From Deltaproteobacteria bacterium HGW-Deltaproteobacteria-2 (GTDB lineage: Bacteria > Desulfobacterota > Syntrophia > Syntrophales > Smithellaceae), in NCBI GenBank assembly GCA_002840505.1, contig PHBC01000001.1, forward strand, positions 623,901-687,900: DNA of 64,000 bases, in the 5' to 3' direction. The first letter of the stretch is position 1, and every line of letters begins with the position of its first letter. Positions 52,851-62,418 of the stretch are shown here, one piece after another. A program made the translations under genes and the position numbers. The notes beneath the pieces are model-generated. The model did no database searches and was not told the origin of the DNA. It worked only from the letters and a program-made list of their open reading frames with translations.

Positions 52851-53427
52851 GGGATAATATCCATTTTACAGCTTCCAGTATATCTGCGGCAATATAAGCC
52901 GGCTTGCTCTCCGGCGTTGCCTTATCCGGACCATCGTCCTTCAGCAATTCACTGCCATATCCTGTTTTTACCAATACCCCTTTAACACCAACCTTTTTAG
53001 CAGCTTCCATGTCACGGAATCTATCACCCACCAGGTAAGATTTTGTCAAATCGATATTTAAGTCCTGAGCCGCTTTAAGTAACATGCCTGGAGCAGGTTT
53101 ACGACAGTTGCAATTCTGCCGGTAAGGTTTTATTCCTTCAGTGGGATGATGAGGGCAGTAATAGAAACTATCTATGTATGCTTTTTTGTGACGCAGAGCA
53201 GTTTGCAAATGTTCATTTGTTATTTTTACAAAGTCTTCTGTAAAAAACCCTTTGGCCACACCGGCCTGATTGGAAATGACCACAGCCTTCATTCCGCTTT
53301 CATTTATCAGTTTGATAGCTTCATAAGCGCATGGAATTATTCTAAGCTTATCTAGATTGTCCAGATAGCCTACTTCTTCATTAATTACTCCATCTCTATC
53401 CAAAAAAATGGCCACATTTTTCTTCAT
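52831..53427 (-). CDS. gmhB: D-glycero-beta-D-manno-heptose 1,7-bisphosphate 7-phosphatase
   Basis: A 198-residue HAD phosphatase in the ADP-heptose pathway. The nucleophile motif is LDRDGVIN (D10, D12), followed by VISNQAGVAKG and the zinc-binding CPHHPTEG and CNCRKP loop that distinguishes GmhB, then YLVGDRFRDMEAA. Its last residues (about SQVASCG) and stop are encoded by the repeat at 52728-52850, so the original terminus has probably been replaced. The start overlaps the waaF stop by four bases. Heptose supply for the two neighbouring heptosyltransferases. Confidence 0.93.
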   Translation of the reverse strand: MKKNVAIFLDRDGVINEEVGYLDNLDKLRIIPCAYEAIKLINESGMKAVVISNQAGVAKGFFTEDFVKITNEHLQTALRHKKAYIDSFYYCPHHPTEGIKPYRQNCNCRKPAPGMLLKAAQDLNIDLTKSYLVGDRFRDMEAAKKVGVKGVLVKTGYGSELLKDDGPDKATPESKPAYIAADILEAVKWILSQVASCG

Positions 53428-54494
53428 GTTTTACAACCCTGATTATTTTGAATTAGATTTTCAGCAACCGGCAGAACATCTTCCACGGAAATCAACTTCA
53501 TGCAACGGAAATCAGTGGGGCATTTTTTTTTCAGACAGGGACTGCAGGGTACCTCCCTCCGAACAATAACCGATTTATCTCCTGCCGGAGCGGTGGTTAC
53601 AGGGTTTGTTGAACCAAAAATTGCTATAGTGGGAATATTCAGGGCCCCCGCTATGTGCATTAATCCCGAATCATTGCTGATAAACAGGGAACATTGCGAA
53701 ATTAAATAAATCGCTTCCCGCAGAGTTGTCTTACCGGCAAGATTGATTAATCGGGCATGCGCTAAGTTCTGAACTTCCCGCGCCGTCTCTCCGTCTGACT
53801 TTCCTCCCATTATAATTATCTTTGCGGAAAATTTTTCACTGAGACTGTCCGCCACTAAAGCAAATTTATCGGGAAACCATTTTTTCGCCGGGCCGTAAGT
53901 GGCCCCGGGAGCAATGCCGATTATTGTTTTCCTGGTTTCTTCAGGTACAAATTTCCGTAAAATATCTTCGGCCTCAAGAATATTTATTTTCGTTTCCATA
54001 TGAATTTCACGATTAACAGAAACGCAACCCAAGGCCTTGACCATTTCCAGATAATAATCAATCTGATGAACTTTCTTTATCTTTTCCGTGAGCCGTACCC
54101 GATGAGTCAGCAGAAGACCACGGGCATCGGAATCGAAACCTGCGCGTAGCGGAATTCGCGCCGCAAGAGCAATAATCGCGGCTTCGATGGCATTCTGTAA
54201 AAGTATCGCCAAATCGAATTTCCCCTCTTTGAGCTTTTGAGCAAGCTGAAACACTCCGGCCGGATTATCAAATTTTTTTTCATAAATGATAATTTCATCA
54301 AGGTCTGAAAAATGTTTATAAATATCAGCTACCCACGGTTTTACCAGCATGGCAATGTGCGCTTTCGGATAAGTGGCGCGGATGGAGGCCACCGCCGGCA
54401 AGGTCATGACCGCATCGCCAATCCAGTTGGTACCGCGAATTAAAATTTTATCTATGCCTTCACGTGGCAATTTTTTGGTATTTCCAGGTATCAA
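53424..54494 (-). CDS. waaF: LPS heptosyltransferase II-like (TTG start)
   Basis: A 356-residue GT9 enzyme that adds the second inner-core heptose. KILIRGTNWIGDAVMTLPAVAS is the WaaF-like N-terminus seen in Desulfobacterota-type proteins, with GIAPGATYGPAKKWFPDKFA, GKTTLREAIYLISQCSLFISNDSGLMHIAGA and FGSTNPVTTAPAG. Like WaaC it has a CSPCLKKKCPT cysteine cluster. The frame starts at TTG 54494, preceded by AAGGG seven bases away; no upstream ATG is present. It overlaps gmhB by four bases. Confidence 0.88.
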   Translation of the reverse strand: MIPGNTKKLPREGIDKILIRGTNWIGDAVMTLPAVASIRATYPKAHIAMLVKPWVADIYKHFSDLDEIIIYEKKFDNPAGVFQLAQKLKEGKFDLAILLQNAIEAAIIALAARIPLRAGFDSDARGLLLTHRVRLTEKIKKVHQIDYYLEMVKALGCVSVNREIHMETKINILEAEDILRKFVPEETRKTIIGIAPGATYGPAKKWFPDKFALVADSLSEKFSAKIIIMGGKSDGETAREVQNLAHARLINLAGKTTLREAIYLISQCSLFISNDSGLMHIAGALNIPTIAIFGSTNPVTTAPAGDKSVIVRREVPCSPCLKKKCPTDFRCMKLISVEDVLPVAENLIQNNQGCKT

Positions 54495-54504
54495 TTATTT
54501 ACCC

Positions 54505-55617
54505 TTATTGTTTAACCTGACAAAATTTTATTTGTTCCATTATATATTTTTCAAACAGCTGAGCGGAAGGTATCATTTCCATTTCCACGCGTAAAACGCT
54601 AAGCATTTTTAAAAATTCAGGATTATCCTTAAGGCGCACGGCGTCTTTTTGTGTGGTCACCAGATAATCGGCATGGCAACTGATAAATCCCGTTCTGATT
54701 TTTTCCAATTCGCTTTTGTCATAGCGGTAGTGATCCGGGAAAATATCAAATGACAAAATCTTTGTTTCCAGAACCAACAGAATTTTCTTAAACGAATCCG
54801 GATTGGCTATTCCGCAAAAAGCGTAAACTTTTTTCCCCTTGAGTTCGGAAACCGGTTTCTGCGCATTGTAATTTCCTCTTATAATATCCTTCGGCTTATG
54901 AATACTTTTAAAAACGGGGACATTTTTAGTTCTTATAATTTCCCCGATTTTTTTATCTGTTTGTTGAGCTTCATCGGTACGCGTAAGTATAATAGCATCG
55001 GCTCTGCCTAATTCCTTTATCGGTTCCCGTAATCTTCCCCGCGGAAGGACATGATCTTTCCCGCTTAAACTGCGGTTGTCTAATAAAACCAGATTAATAT
55101 CTCTGAAAATTTGCCGGTGCTGCATTGCATCGTCGCAGATAAGTACGTTTACTCCGAATTGATTGATGGCTGTTTCTCCTGTAGCGATTCTTTTTGCTCC
55201 GGTAATTACGGGAACATTTTTTAATTCTTGAGCAATCAAATAGGGTTCATCGCCGGCAGTTTCGCTGTCCAGCAAAATTTTATCACCGTCTGATATAATA
55301 TTCACAGGATTGATACTTCTGCTGCCGTAACCGCGGCTGATAACCGCCGGCTTAAAGCCATTTTTTTGAAGCATTCTAGCCAGCATGATTACGCAAGGAG
55401 TTTTGCCTGTACCACCGACGGTTATATTGCCGACACTGATTACCGGGCAGGGAAGCTTCATTTCTTTGAATATTTTGTGATCATAAAGCCAATTGCGAAA
55501 ATTGATAACACCTAGATAAAAAAAAGACAGGATGGATGCAATTACTTTGACAGGGATGTAAACATTTTTATTTCCGTCATCATCCCATATCTTTTGCCAA
55601 TTGATCATTTCTTTCAT
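54505..55617 (-). CDS. lpxK: Tetraacyldisaccharide 4'-kinase
   Basis: A 370-residue membrane-associated P-loop kinase that phosphorylates the 4' position of lipid A disaccharide. One N-terminal membrane helix (about 20-37) precedes VISVGNITVGGTGKTP, the characteristic Walker A, then ISRGYGSRS, CDDAMQHRQIFRDINLVLLD and LPRGRLREP. The start is uncertain among ATGs at 55629, 55617 and 55608, all overlapping the msbA end; 55617 has AAGGA upstream. LpxK follows msbA as in many Gram-negatives. Confidence 0.92.
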   Translation of the reverse strand: MKEMINWQKIWDDDGNKNVYIPVKVIASILSFFYLGVINFRNWLYDHKIFKEMKLPCPVISVGNITVGGTGKTPCVIMLARMLQKNGFKPAVISRGYGSRSINPVNIISDGDKILLDSETAGDEPYLIAQELKNVPVITGAKRIATGETAINQFGVNVLICDDAMQHRQIFRDINLVLLDNRSLSGKDHVLPRGRLREPIKELGRADAIILTRTDEAQQTDKKIGEIIRTKNVPVFKSIHKPKDIIRGNYNAQKPVSELKGKKVYAFCGIANPDSFKKILLVLETKILSFDIFPDHYRYDKSELEKIRTGFISCHADYLVTTQKDAVRLKDNPEFLKMLSVLRVEMEMIPSAQLFEKYIMEQIKFCQVKQ

Positions 55618-57343
55618 CACTTCCTTCATCTTTGAACTGCAAATTATACAGACGGAAATATTCGCCTTTTTTCTTCATCAATGTTTCGTGATCGCCTTCT
55701 TCCACGATCTTCCCGTTGACAAGGGCGATGATTCGGTCAGCGTTGCGGATGGTGGAAAGCCGATGCGCGATGACCAGAGTGGTGCGACCTTTCATAAGAT
55801 TATCCAGAGCATCCTGCACTTCAATTTCCGCTTCCGTATCCAGCGATGAAGTAGCCTCATCGAGAATTAAAATGGGAGCGTTTTTCAAAAGAGCGCGGGC
55901 AATAGAAATTCGTTGTTTCTCGCCGCCGGACAGTTTAGTACCCAATTCTCCGATATTGCTTTCGTATCCTTTCGGCAGGCGCATGATAAAATCATGAGCA
56001 TTTGCCGCTTTGGCGGCATTGATGATGTCTTCTTCCGTTCTTTGGATATCACCGTACGCAATATTGTTTCTAACGGTATCATTAAAAAGAATGGTCTGCT
56101 GAGTTACTATGGCGATCTGGCCACGCAAAGATTTCAGAGAGACATCCCTTATATCATGGCCGTCAATCAATACACGGCCTTTGCTGACATCATAAAATCT
56201 TGGTATCAGATTGACCAGCGATGTCTTGCCGCCACCGCTCATTCCAACAAAAGCGACAACTTCACCAGCCTTGATCGAGAGGTTGATATTTTTCAGCACA
56301 GGCTTTTCGTCATAACAAAATGTCACATTTTCAATATCGATGCTTTGCTCAACATGCGGCAGCATAACGGCATCGGGTTTATCTTCAATATCCGGCACAC
56401 GGTCGATGACACTAAAAATGCGGTCGGCGCCGGCAATGCCCTGATTGATGGTGTTATTGATATTGGTGAGCCGTTTAACTGGCTCGTAAAGCATCAGCAG
56501 CGCGGCAATAAAAGAGAAGAACGTACCGGGTGTGGAATTGCCATGTACGACATTGTATCCGCCGTAAAAAATGACAGCGGCAATCCCCAATCCGCCCAGA
56601 AAATCCATAAGCGGGCTGGAAATGGCATTTACGGAAACGGACTTCATGTTATATTTAAACAGCTTCTCGTTTTCCGCGGCGAATCTTTTGCTTTCGTATT
56701 TCTCCATGCCGAAGGCCTTGACAATCCTGGTTCCGGAAATTGTTTCCTGCAAAAGGGAATTCAAGGTTCCCATGGTGATTTGCGTGGATGTTGTCACCTT
56801 GCGCATCTTTCTGCCAAACATGGCAATAGGATAGATGGTCAGGGGAAAGACGACCATCGCGATAAGTGCAAGTTTCCAGTCCGTGTAAAAGATCACGCCG
56901 ACGAGACCGATCAGCATGAAACTGTCTTTAACTAATGCAGTTATTGCCTCCGCTGAAGCGGTTTGAACGGACTGAACATCATTGGTAATCCGGGACATCA
57001 GCAATCCGGTGGGATGGTCGGCAAAAAAAGACAGGGATTGTTTTTGAATTTGTTCGTAGAGTTGATTACGCAAATTCGTAACGATACGAAGGCCGATAGA
57101 ACTCATTAAAATGGCCTGGCCATAGTTGCACAATCCTTTAAACAGGAAAATGGCAACCACCGCAAAGGGGATCCATTTCAGCGAGGCAATATCTTTATTA
57201 ACGAATATTTCATCAATGGCCGGTTTGGCAATCAGCGGCAGAGCTGATTGCAAACCTCCGGCAATGATCATGCAAATCACGGCAAGAATAAAGCGCACAT
57301 AATATTGCCTGGCCATTAATAACAATCTTTTAAAAGTTTCCAT
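55580..57343 (-). CDS. msbA: Lipid A export ABC transporter MsbA
   Basis: A 587-residue half-transporter that flips lipid A-core across the inner membrane. Six membrane helices occupy about residues 15-305. The nucleotide-binding domain has Walker A GMSGGGKTSL (367-376), Q-loop IVTQQT, signature LSGGEKQRISIARALLK (from 471), Walker B ILILDEATSSLDTEAE and the H-loop VIAHRLST. Its gene overlaps lpxK by about 38 bases at its 3' end. Context (lpxB before, lpxK after) supports MsbA over a generic ABC exporter. Confidence 0.94.
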   Translation of the reverse strand: METFKRLLLMARQYYVRFILAVICMIIAGGLQSALPLIAKPAIDEIFVNKDIASLKWIPFAVVAIFLFKGLCNYGQAILMSSIGLRIVTNLRNQLYEQIQKQSLSFFADHPTGLLMSRITNDVQSVQTASAEAITALVKDSFMLIGLVGVIFYTDWKLALIAMVVFPLTIYPIAMFGRKMRKVTTSTQITMGTLNSLLQETISGTRIVKAFGMEKYESKRFAAENEKLFKYNMKSVSVNAISSPLMDFLGGLGIAAVIFYGGYNVVHGNSTPGTFFSFIAALLMLYEPVKRLTNINNTINQGIAGADRIFSVIDRVPDIEDKPDAVMLPHVEQSIDIENVTFCYDEKPVLKNINLSIKAGEVVAFVGMSGGGKTSLVNLIPRFYDVSKGRVLIDGHDIRDVSLKSLRGQIAIVTQQTILFNDTVRNNIAYGDIQRTEEDIINAAKAANAHDFIMRLPKGYESNIGELGTKLSGGEKQRISIARALLKNAPILILDEATSSLDTEAEIEVQDALDNLMKGRTTLVIAHRLSTIRNADRIIALVNGKIVEEGDHETLMKKKGEYFRLYNLQFKDEGSDERNDQLAKDMG

Positions 57344-57351
57344 ATATGTTC

Positions 57352-58533
57352 CTATATCATATCGCAGGCAATTTGCGCAGCTCTTCTTGCAGCGCCGGGC
57401 TCGCCCAGTCTGCCGCGTATTGCTTCCAGTTCTTTTATTATTTCCTGTTTTCTTTCTCCATTTTTTAGAATAGACAGGGCCTCTAAGGCAATGCGCTCAC
57501 CGCTGGCATCTTTTTGAATCAGTTCAGGAACAATGGTTTTTCCGGCAATAATATTGACAAGACCGATGTTTTTTACGTCAACAATCAATCTGCCGATAAC
57601 ATAAGAAAGGAGAGAAATTTTATAAACAATAATCATAGGAACACCCAAGAGAGCCGTTTCCAGAGTCGCTGTTCCCGAAGCAACTAAAGCTAAGTCAGCA
57701 CAGGAAATGACATCATATGTATGACCGGAAATCACTTTTACTTCTATATTAAATCCGGAAACGATTTCGGTTAGGCTTGCTTCCTCAAGCGTATCGGCCA
57801 GCGGCAGAACAAATTGTATGTCCGGTATTTCCTTTTTTAAAATTTCGGCTGCTTGCAACAACTCCGGCATTAATTTTTCCACTTCTGATGGCCGGCTACC
57901 GGGCAAAATCCCGATCGTAATTTTGTTTTCGGCTAGACCGAATTTCTTTCTCGATTCCTGTTTTGAATAATTCAGCTTTACCATGTCCAGTAAAGGGTGT
58001 CCGACATAATTTACCTTAAAATTTTCTTGAGCGTATGTGTCAACTTCAAAAGGCAGAATGACTGCCATTTTATCAACTGTTTTTTTAATTTGTCCGATCC
58101 GGCCCTTGCGCCAGGCCCAAACCTGCGGACTGATATAATAAAAAACCTTTATCCCTCTTTTCTTAGCAGCCTTAGCTAAAGGGATATTGAAATCTGGATA
58201 ATCAATCAAAATTACAAGATCCGGCCGGCGTTCATCCAAGGATTTTTTCATCATTCTCATTATTTTAAAAATGTTTCCCAATTTGGAAATAACCTCGGTC
58301 AAACCAACAACAGCCATATCCGAAGCATTAGCAAGAAGATGGACCCCTTCTTCTTTCAATTTTTTCCCGCCGATTCCATAAAAATTTAATCCCGGATTTA
58401 CTTTTAGCATTTCTCTTACGAGATTGGCGCCATGCATGTCACCGGAAGCTTCACCGGCAACGATCATGATCGTTTTATTTTTCTTTTGTATGGCATTCAT
58501 TAATGGGTTTGATTTCTTTTCTTCAAGCGGCAT
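57352..58533 (-). CDS. lpxB: Lipid-A-disaccharide synthase
   Basis: A 393-residue GT19 enzyme joining 2,3-diacylglucosamine 1-phosphate to its UDP form. IMIVAGEASGDMHGANLV, YYISPQVWAWRKGR, LPFEVDTYAQ, GILPGSRPSEVEKLMP and ALVASGTATLETAL are all family signatures. The ATG at 58533 overlaps the gnnB stop; a second ATG at 58500, 22 codons from the IMIVAGE core, may be the true start, and neither has a strong ribosome-binding site. It lies directly before msbA (8 bases). Confidence 0.94.
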   Translation of the reverse strand: MPLEEKKSNPLMNAIQKKNKTIMIVAGEASGDMHGANLVREMLKVNPGLNFYGIGGKKLKEEGVHLLANASDMAVVGLTEVISKLGNIFKIMRMMKKSLDERRPDLVILIDYPDFNIPLAKAAKKRGIKVFYYISPQVWAWRKGRIGQIKKTVDKMAVILPFEVDTYAQENFKVNYVGHPLLDMVKLNYSKQESRKKFGLAENKITIGILPGSRPSEVEKLMPELLQAAEILKKEIPDIQFVLPLADTLEEASLTEIVSGFNIEVKVISGHTYDVISCADLALVASGTATLETALLGVPMIIVYKISLLSYVIGRLIVDVKNIGLVNIIAGKTIVPELIQKDASGERIALEALSILKNGERKQEIIKELEAIRGRLGEPGAARRAAQIACDMI

Positions 58534-59617
58534 GATTAATCACGTCGGCAATAAACCTGATTTCTTCATGGTTCAATTCCGGAAACATCGGCAGAGAAAG
58601 AACTTCCTGTGCACATTTTTCGCTCTGCGGCAGTTTTATTGAAAAATTATACAACTTTATAAAAACGTCCTGTTGATGCAGAGGCACGGGATAATAAACA
58701 GCTGAAGAGATATCCTTTTTTTGAAGAGCGCTGGCTAAAACATCACGATTTTTTACACGAATAGTAAATTGGTGATAAACGTGTTCACAACCCGAAGCTG
58801 TCATCGGCAAGATTATATCTTTAACGCTGATGGCATCACAATAAGCTGCGGCATTTTGACGGCGGGCCTCATTAAACTGATCTATCTTTTTGAGCTTAAC
58901 ACGAATGATCGCGGCCTGAATCTCATCAAGACGGCTATTGTAACCGATTTCCTGATGATAATAACGCTTAGAACTGCCATGGTTGCGCAACATTTTTACT
59001 TGCCTGGCGATGTCTTCGCTTTTCGTAATGACCATGCCGCCGTCACCGTAACCGGCTAAATTTTTACTGGGAAAGAAACTAAAACACCCGACATCGCCGA
59101 TGGTGCCGACTTTCCTACCATTATACTTAGCCCCGAAAGCCTGCGCGCAATCTTCAATCACTTTGAGATTGTGCTTCCGGGCTATTTCCATAATGGGCGT
59201 CATGTCAGCAGGATGACCGAACAAATGTACCGGAATAATTGCTTTTGTTTTAGAGGTAATTTTATCGGCAATCTGATTGCAATCCAGATTATAAGTATCA
59301 GGACAAATGTCCACAAAAACAGGTCTGGCTTTCAAAAGCGCTATTACTTCCGCCGTGGCAATAAAGGTAAAAGGAGTCGTAATGACCTCATCACCGGCCT
59401 CCACACCGCAGGCCCGCAAAGCCAGAAGCAAAGCATCCGTACCGTTGGCAACTCCTATAGAATAAGGCAGATCATGATAGGCGGCAACTTCTTCTTCCAA
59501 AGCGCTTACATTGGGGCCGAGAATAAAACGCGTTTCTTCCAAAACATCGCCGATCGCGGCATCAATTTCTTTTTTTAGATTATGATATTGTCTTTTTAAA
59601 TCCACCATTGGAATCAT
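58523..59617 (-). CDS. gnnB: UDP-GlcNAc3-oxo aminotransferase GnnB-like (DegT/DnrJ/EryC1 family)
   Basis: A 364-residue fold-type I PLP sugar aminotransferase. The PLP lysine is K185 in SFFPSKNLAGYGDGG; VANGTDALLLALRA, TPFTFIATAE and EDCAQAFGA are the normal family motifs. On sequence alone it could be any nucleotide-sugar aminotransferase. Its four-base overlap with a Gfo/Idh dehydrogenase, and position between lpxA and lpxB, match the gnnA-gnnB pair that makes UDP-2,3-diamino-2,3-dideoxyglucose derivatives for lipid A. The gene name rests on that context. Confidence 0.82.
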   Translation of the reverse strand: MIPMVDLKRQYHNLKKEIDAAIGDVLEETRFILGPNVSALEEEVAAYHDLPYSIGVANGTDALLLALRACGVEAGDEVITTPFTFIATAEVIALLKARPVFVDICPDTYNLDCNQIADKITSKTKAIIPVHLFGHPADMTPIMEIARKHNLKVIEDCAQAFGAKYNGRKVGTIGDVGCFSFFPSKNLAGYGDGGMVITKSEDIARQVKMLRNHGSSKRYYHQEIGYNSRLDEIQAAIIRVKLKKIDQFNEARRQNAAAYCDAISVKDIILPMTASGCEHVYHQFTIRVKNRDVLASALQKKDISSAVYYPVPLHQQDVFIKLYNFSIKLPQSEKCAQEVLSLPMFPELNHEEIRFIADVINHAA

Positions 59618-60570
59618 TTTAATAGTTCCTCGGCAACTTTCATCTTTTTTAATATATCAATGGCCAACACCAGAGACTTACGCGCATCTTCACCGGAAAT
59701 AAGCGGTTGGGAACGATTAGTCACAGCGATAACGAAGGAACGAATTTCTTCTTCCAGAGGATCGTGGCTGCCAACTTCTATATTATTTTGTATTATTTGA
59801 AGTTGACCTGCCTCATTATTTTCTCCTTTTCCTAAAGATAAAATTTCCCGTTTTTGACAATCCACCGAATGATATCCTTCTATTCCGAAAAAACGTATCT
59901 TTTGCATCGTTTTGCCGCTGATACGGCTGGCCGTAACATTGGCAATACAGCCGCTGGCAAAAGAAATCCGCGCGTTGGCAATATCAATTTTATCGGAAAG
60001 AATAGCAACACCAACCGCTTCCACTCCGGTGACCGGAGAATTTACAAATTTTACCATAATGTCGAGATCGTGAATCATCAAATCCAAAATGACATCAACA
60101 TCTATGCCACGCTCGAAGAAAGGGTGTAACCTGTGTGATTCAATGAAGAGAGGTTTTTTGATGACCTTTTCCAAAGCCATGATTGCGGGATTGAATCTTT
60201 CGACAAAGCCAACTTGCAGAATAAGTTTTTTTTTCTGCGCCAGTTCAATTAATTCATCGGCTTCTTCCAATGTTGTGCAAATAGGTTTTTCTATCAGAAC
60301 ATCCACGCCCGCCGCCAGAAAATCCCTGGCAACACTGTAATGATCACTTGTAGGAACTGCGATGCTCACGGCGTCAACTTTGCCGATCATATCTCGATAA
60401 TCGGCAAACGCGGAGCATTGATAAAGCTCAGCCGCCTTCTGAGCGCGATCTGCAGACATATCAGCCACAGCCGTAATTTCACAATTTTCCAACTTCCGGT
60501 ATTTCTGCAGATGATAATTGCCTAAATGGCCGATTCCGACAACACCGACTTTTATTTTCTTTTTTTTCAT
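59614..60570 (-). CDS. gnnA: UDP-GlcNAc 3-dehydrogenase GnnA-like (Gfo/Idh/MocA family)
   Basis: A 318-residue NAD-dependent oxidoreductase. Rossmann start VGVVGIGHLGNYHLQKY, the EKPICTTLEEADEL motif with the conserved EKP lysine, and the C-terminal Gfo/Idh sheet domain (DLMIHDLDIMVKFV). Predicted to oxidise the C3 hydroxyl of UDP-GlcNAc to the 3-keto sugar, which GnnB then aminates. It sits ten bases after lpxA and overlaps gnnB by four bases, consistent with a dedicated lipid A modification step. Confidence 0.82.
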   Translation of the reverse strand: MKKKKIKVGVVGIGHLGNYHLQKYRKLENCEITAVADMSADRAQKAAELYQCSAFADYRDMIGKVDAVSIAVPTSDHYSVARDFLAAGVDVLIEKPICTTLEEADELIELAQKKKLILQVGFVERFNPAIMALEKVIKKPLFIESHRLHPFFERGIDVDVILDLMIHDLDIMVKFVNSPVTGVEAVGVAILSDKIDIANARISFASGCIANVTASRISGKTMQKIRFFGIEGYHSVDCQKREILSLGKGENNEAGQLQIIQNNIEVGSHDPLEEEIRSFVIAVTNRSQPLISGEDARKSLVLAIDILKKMKVAEELLK

Positions 60571-60579
60571 ATTCTTGAT

Positions 60580-61353
60580 TTAGCGGCAAACGCCTCTTGT
60601 TGATTCTTTGATGAACTTTATAAAATGATTTACTTCCGGAATATCTTCCACTTCAGTTTCCGCCTTTTTTATCGCGTCTGCCAGCAGCAGATGGGAACGA
60701 AAGATAATGCGATAAGCATTGCTGATAGCTTTAATAGTTTTTTCGGAAAAATTTCTTCTTTTTAAACCGATCGAATTCAAACCAAAAAGTTTGGCGTGAT
60801 TTCCCTGAGCAATGGTATAAGGAGGAACGTCTTTAGTAACGGCGGAACATCCTCCTATCATGCAGTGTTCGCCGACACGGGAAAACTGGTGAATGCCAGT
60901 TAAACCACCAATAATTGCATAATCTTCCACATGAATATGCCCTGCCAATGTTGCCGCGTTAGCCATAACAATCCTGTCGCCCAGCTTGCAATTATGAGCA
61001 ACATGGCAATAAGCCATAATAAGATTGTGATCGCCAATGATTGTAACGCCGATGTCCGCTGTTGTTGCGCGGTGAATTGTCACAAATTCCCTGATGGTAT
61101 TGAAATTACCAATAACCACGCGGGTTTTTTCTCCACCAAACTTCAAGTCCTGAGGAGACGCGCCTATTGAACAAAATTGAAAAATATGACAGTTCTCACC
61201 AATATGAGTAAAATCTTCTATCACCGCATGAGGACCTATGATCGAGTTTTTTCCAATCTTAACATCGGAACCAATTACTGCATAAGGACCTATTTCTACT
61301 CCTTCTTCCAGGTGCGCGTCAGGAGAAATAATAGCTGTAGAATGAATTTTCAT
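60580..61353 (-). CDS. lpxA: UDP-sugar 3-O/N-acyltransferase LpxA
   Basis: A 257-residue left-handed beta-helix trimer. Hexapeptide repeats fill about residues 1-185; the catalytic histidine is H120 in CHVAHNC, and [11 protein letters not shown] plus TIHRAT are LpxA-specific. The C-terminal helical domain begins near residue 190 ([11 protein letters not shown]). It transfers a hydroxyacyl chain from ACP to position 3 of the UDP-sugar; next to gnnA/gnnB the acceptor is probably UDP-GlcNAc3N, giving an amide link. No fabZ gene lies between lpxD and lpxA. Confidence 0.95.
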   Translation of the reverse strand: MKIHSTAIISPDAHLEEGVEIGPYAVIGSDVKIGKNSIIGPHAVIEDFTHIGENCHIFQFCSIGASPQDLKFGGEKTRVVIGNFNTIREFVTIHRATTADIGVTIIGDHNLIMAYCHVAHNCKLGDRIVMANAATLAGHIHVEDYAIIGGLTGIHQFSRVGEHCMIGGCSAVTKDVPPYTIAQGNHAKLFGLNSIGLKRRNFSEKTIKAISNAYRIIFRSHLLLADAIKKAETEVEDIPEVNHFIKFIKESTRGVCR

Positions 61354-61377
61354 TTATTTTACCTTCTTTCAGAAAAA

Positions 61378-62400
61378 CTATTTTTTCATTAGTTCATCAA
61401 CTTTTTTTACAAGATCCTTAAGTGTTGCTCTCATTTCGGGAAGTTTTGCCCGGCATGCCTCGACCTGCAGCCATTGTTTATAAGGCATTTGCGGCGCTCC
61501 ACCGACAATTTCTCCGGATTTGATATCTTTATGAATTTTTGCACCAGCCGCAATCATCACATTATCGCCGATATCAATATGTCCGACCATGCCAGTCTGT
61601 CCACCAACCATTACACCTTTACCCAGCTTAGTGCTTCCGGAAATGCCGACCTGAGCGGTAATGACGGAATTTTCACCAATAACAACATTATGGGCAATTT
61701 GAACAAGGTTATCAATTTTAACATTGCGCTGAATCCATGTTTTTCCAAGCGTGGCACGATCAACAGTGGTGTTGGCACCGATTTCTACATCATCATCAAT
61801 TTGCACAAAACCTATCTGCGGAATCTTGATATTGCTTTTGCCCGGGGATGCAAAACCAAATCCATCGGCACCAATCACAACTCCGGAGTGCAAGATTACT
61901 CTTTTGCCAATGATGCAAGAGTGATAAATAACAACATTGGAATATATTATCGAATCTTCACCAATGAAAGAATTCCGACCGATAAAAACACCGGGATAAA
62001 GAACAGCTCCTTTAGCGATCGTTGCTCCTTTACCGATAAAAACCCGGGGAAAGACCACTGCTTCAGGAGAGACAATAGCACCTTCTTCAATATAAGCGTC
62101 CGGGCTTACACCGTTGCCACCATGCTCTAATGGATAAAAAATAGTTAATAATTTCCCCAAAGCTACATAAGGGTCGGCGACAACAATCAAATTCTTGCCA
62201 TCCGCAGCTGTCTGCGGCGGAACAAGAACAGCCGACGCTTTAGTCAGCTTCAACTTTTTCAAATACTTCTTGTTGGCTATAAAGGTAATATCACCTTCAT
62301 TTGCTTCTTCAATGGAACGGATATTTTCTATAACCGTATTATCCGCTCCAACGACAGTGCCGCCAAGAAACACTGCTATCTCTGCAAGCGTCATTTTCAT
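61378..62400 (-). CDS. lpxD: UDP-3-O-acylglucosamine N-acyltransferase LpxD
   Basis: 340 residues: N-terminal uridine-binding domain (about 1-95), then a beta-helix of hexapeptide repeats (about 100-300) with the catalytic histidine H237 in QIAHNVVIG, VVIGADGFGFA and VDRATLG, and a C-terminal helix that ends in a charged coil. It adds the N-2 acyl chain in lipid A synthesis. It lies between skp and lpxA, the usual gene order. Confidence 0.95.
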   Translation of the reverse strand: MKMTLAEIAVFLGGTVVGADNTVIENIRSIEEANEGDITFIANKKYLKKLKLTKASAVLVPPQTAADGKNLIVVADPYVALGKLLTIFYPLEHGGNGVSPDAYIEEGAIVSPEAVVFPRVFIGKGATIAKGAVLYPGVFIGRNSFIGEDSIIYSNVVIYHSCIIGKRVILHSGVVIGADGFGFASPGKSNIKIPQIGFVQIDDDVEIGANTTVDRATLGKTWIQRNVKIDNLVQIAHNVVIGENSVITAQVGISGSTKLGKGVMVGGQTGMVGHIDIGDNVMIAAGAKIHKDIKSGEIVGGAPQMPYKQWLQVEACRAKLPEMRATLKDLVKKVDELMKK

Positions 62401-62418
62401 TGAATGAAGATTATCCCG

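Noticed and set aside
55913-56935. 340-codon open frame on the plus strand inside msbA
   Set aside because: msbA has all ABC-transporter motifs in the opposite frame; the antisense frame has no recognisable domain and is a coding shadow.
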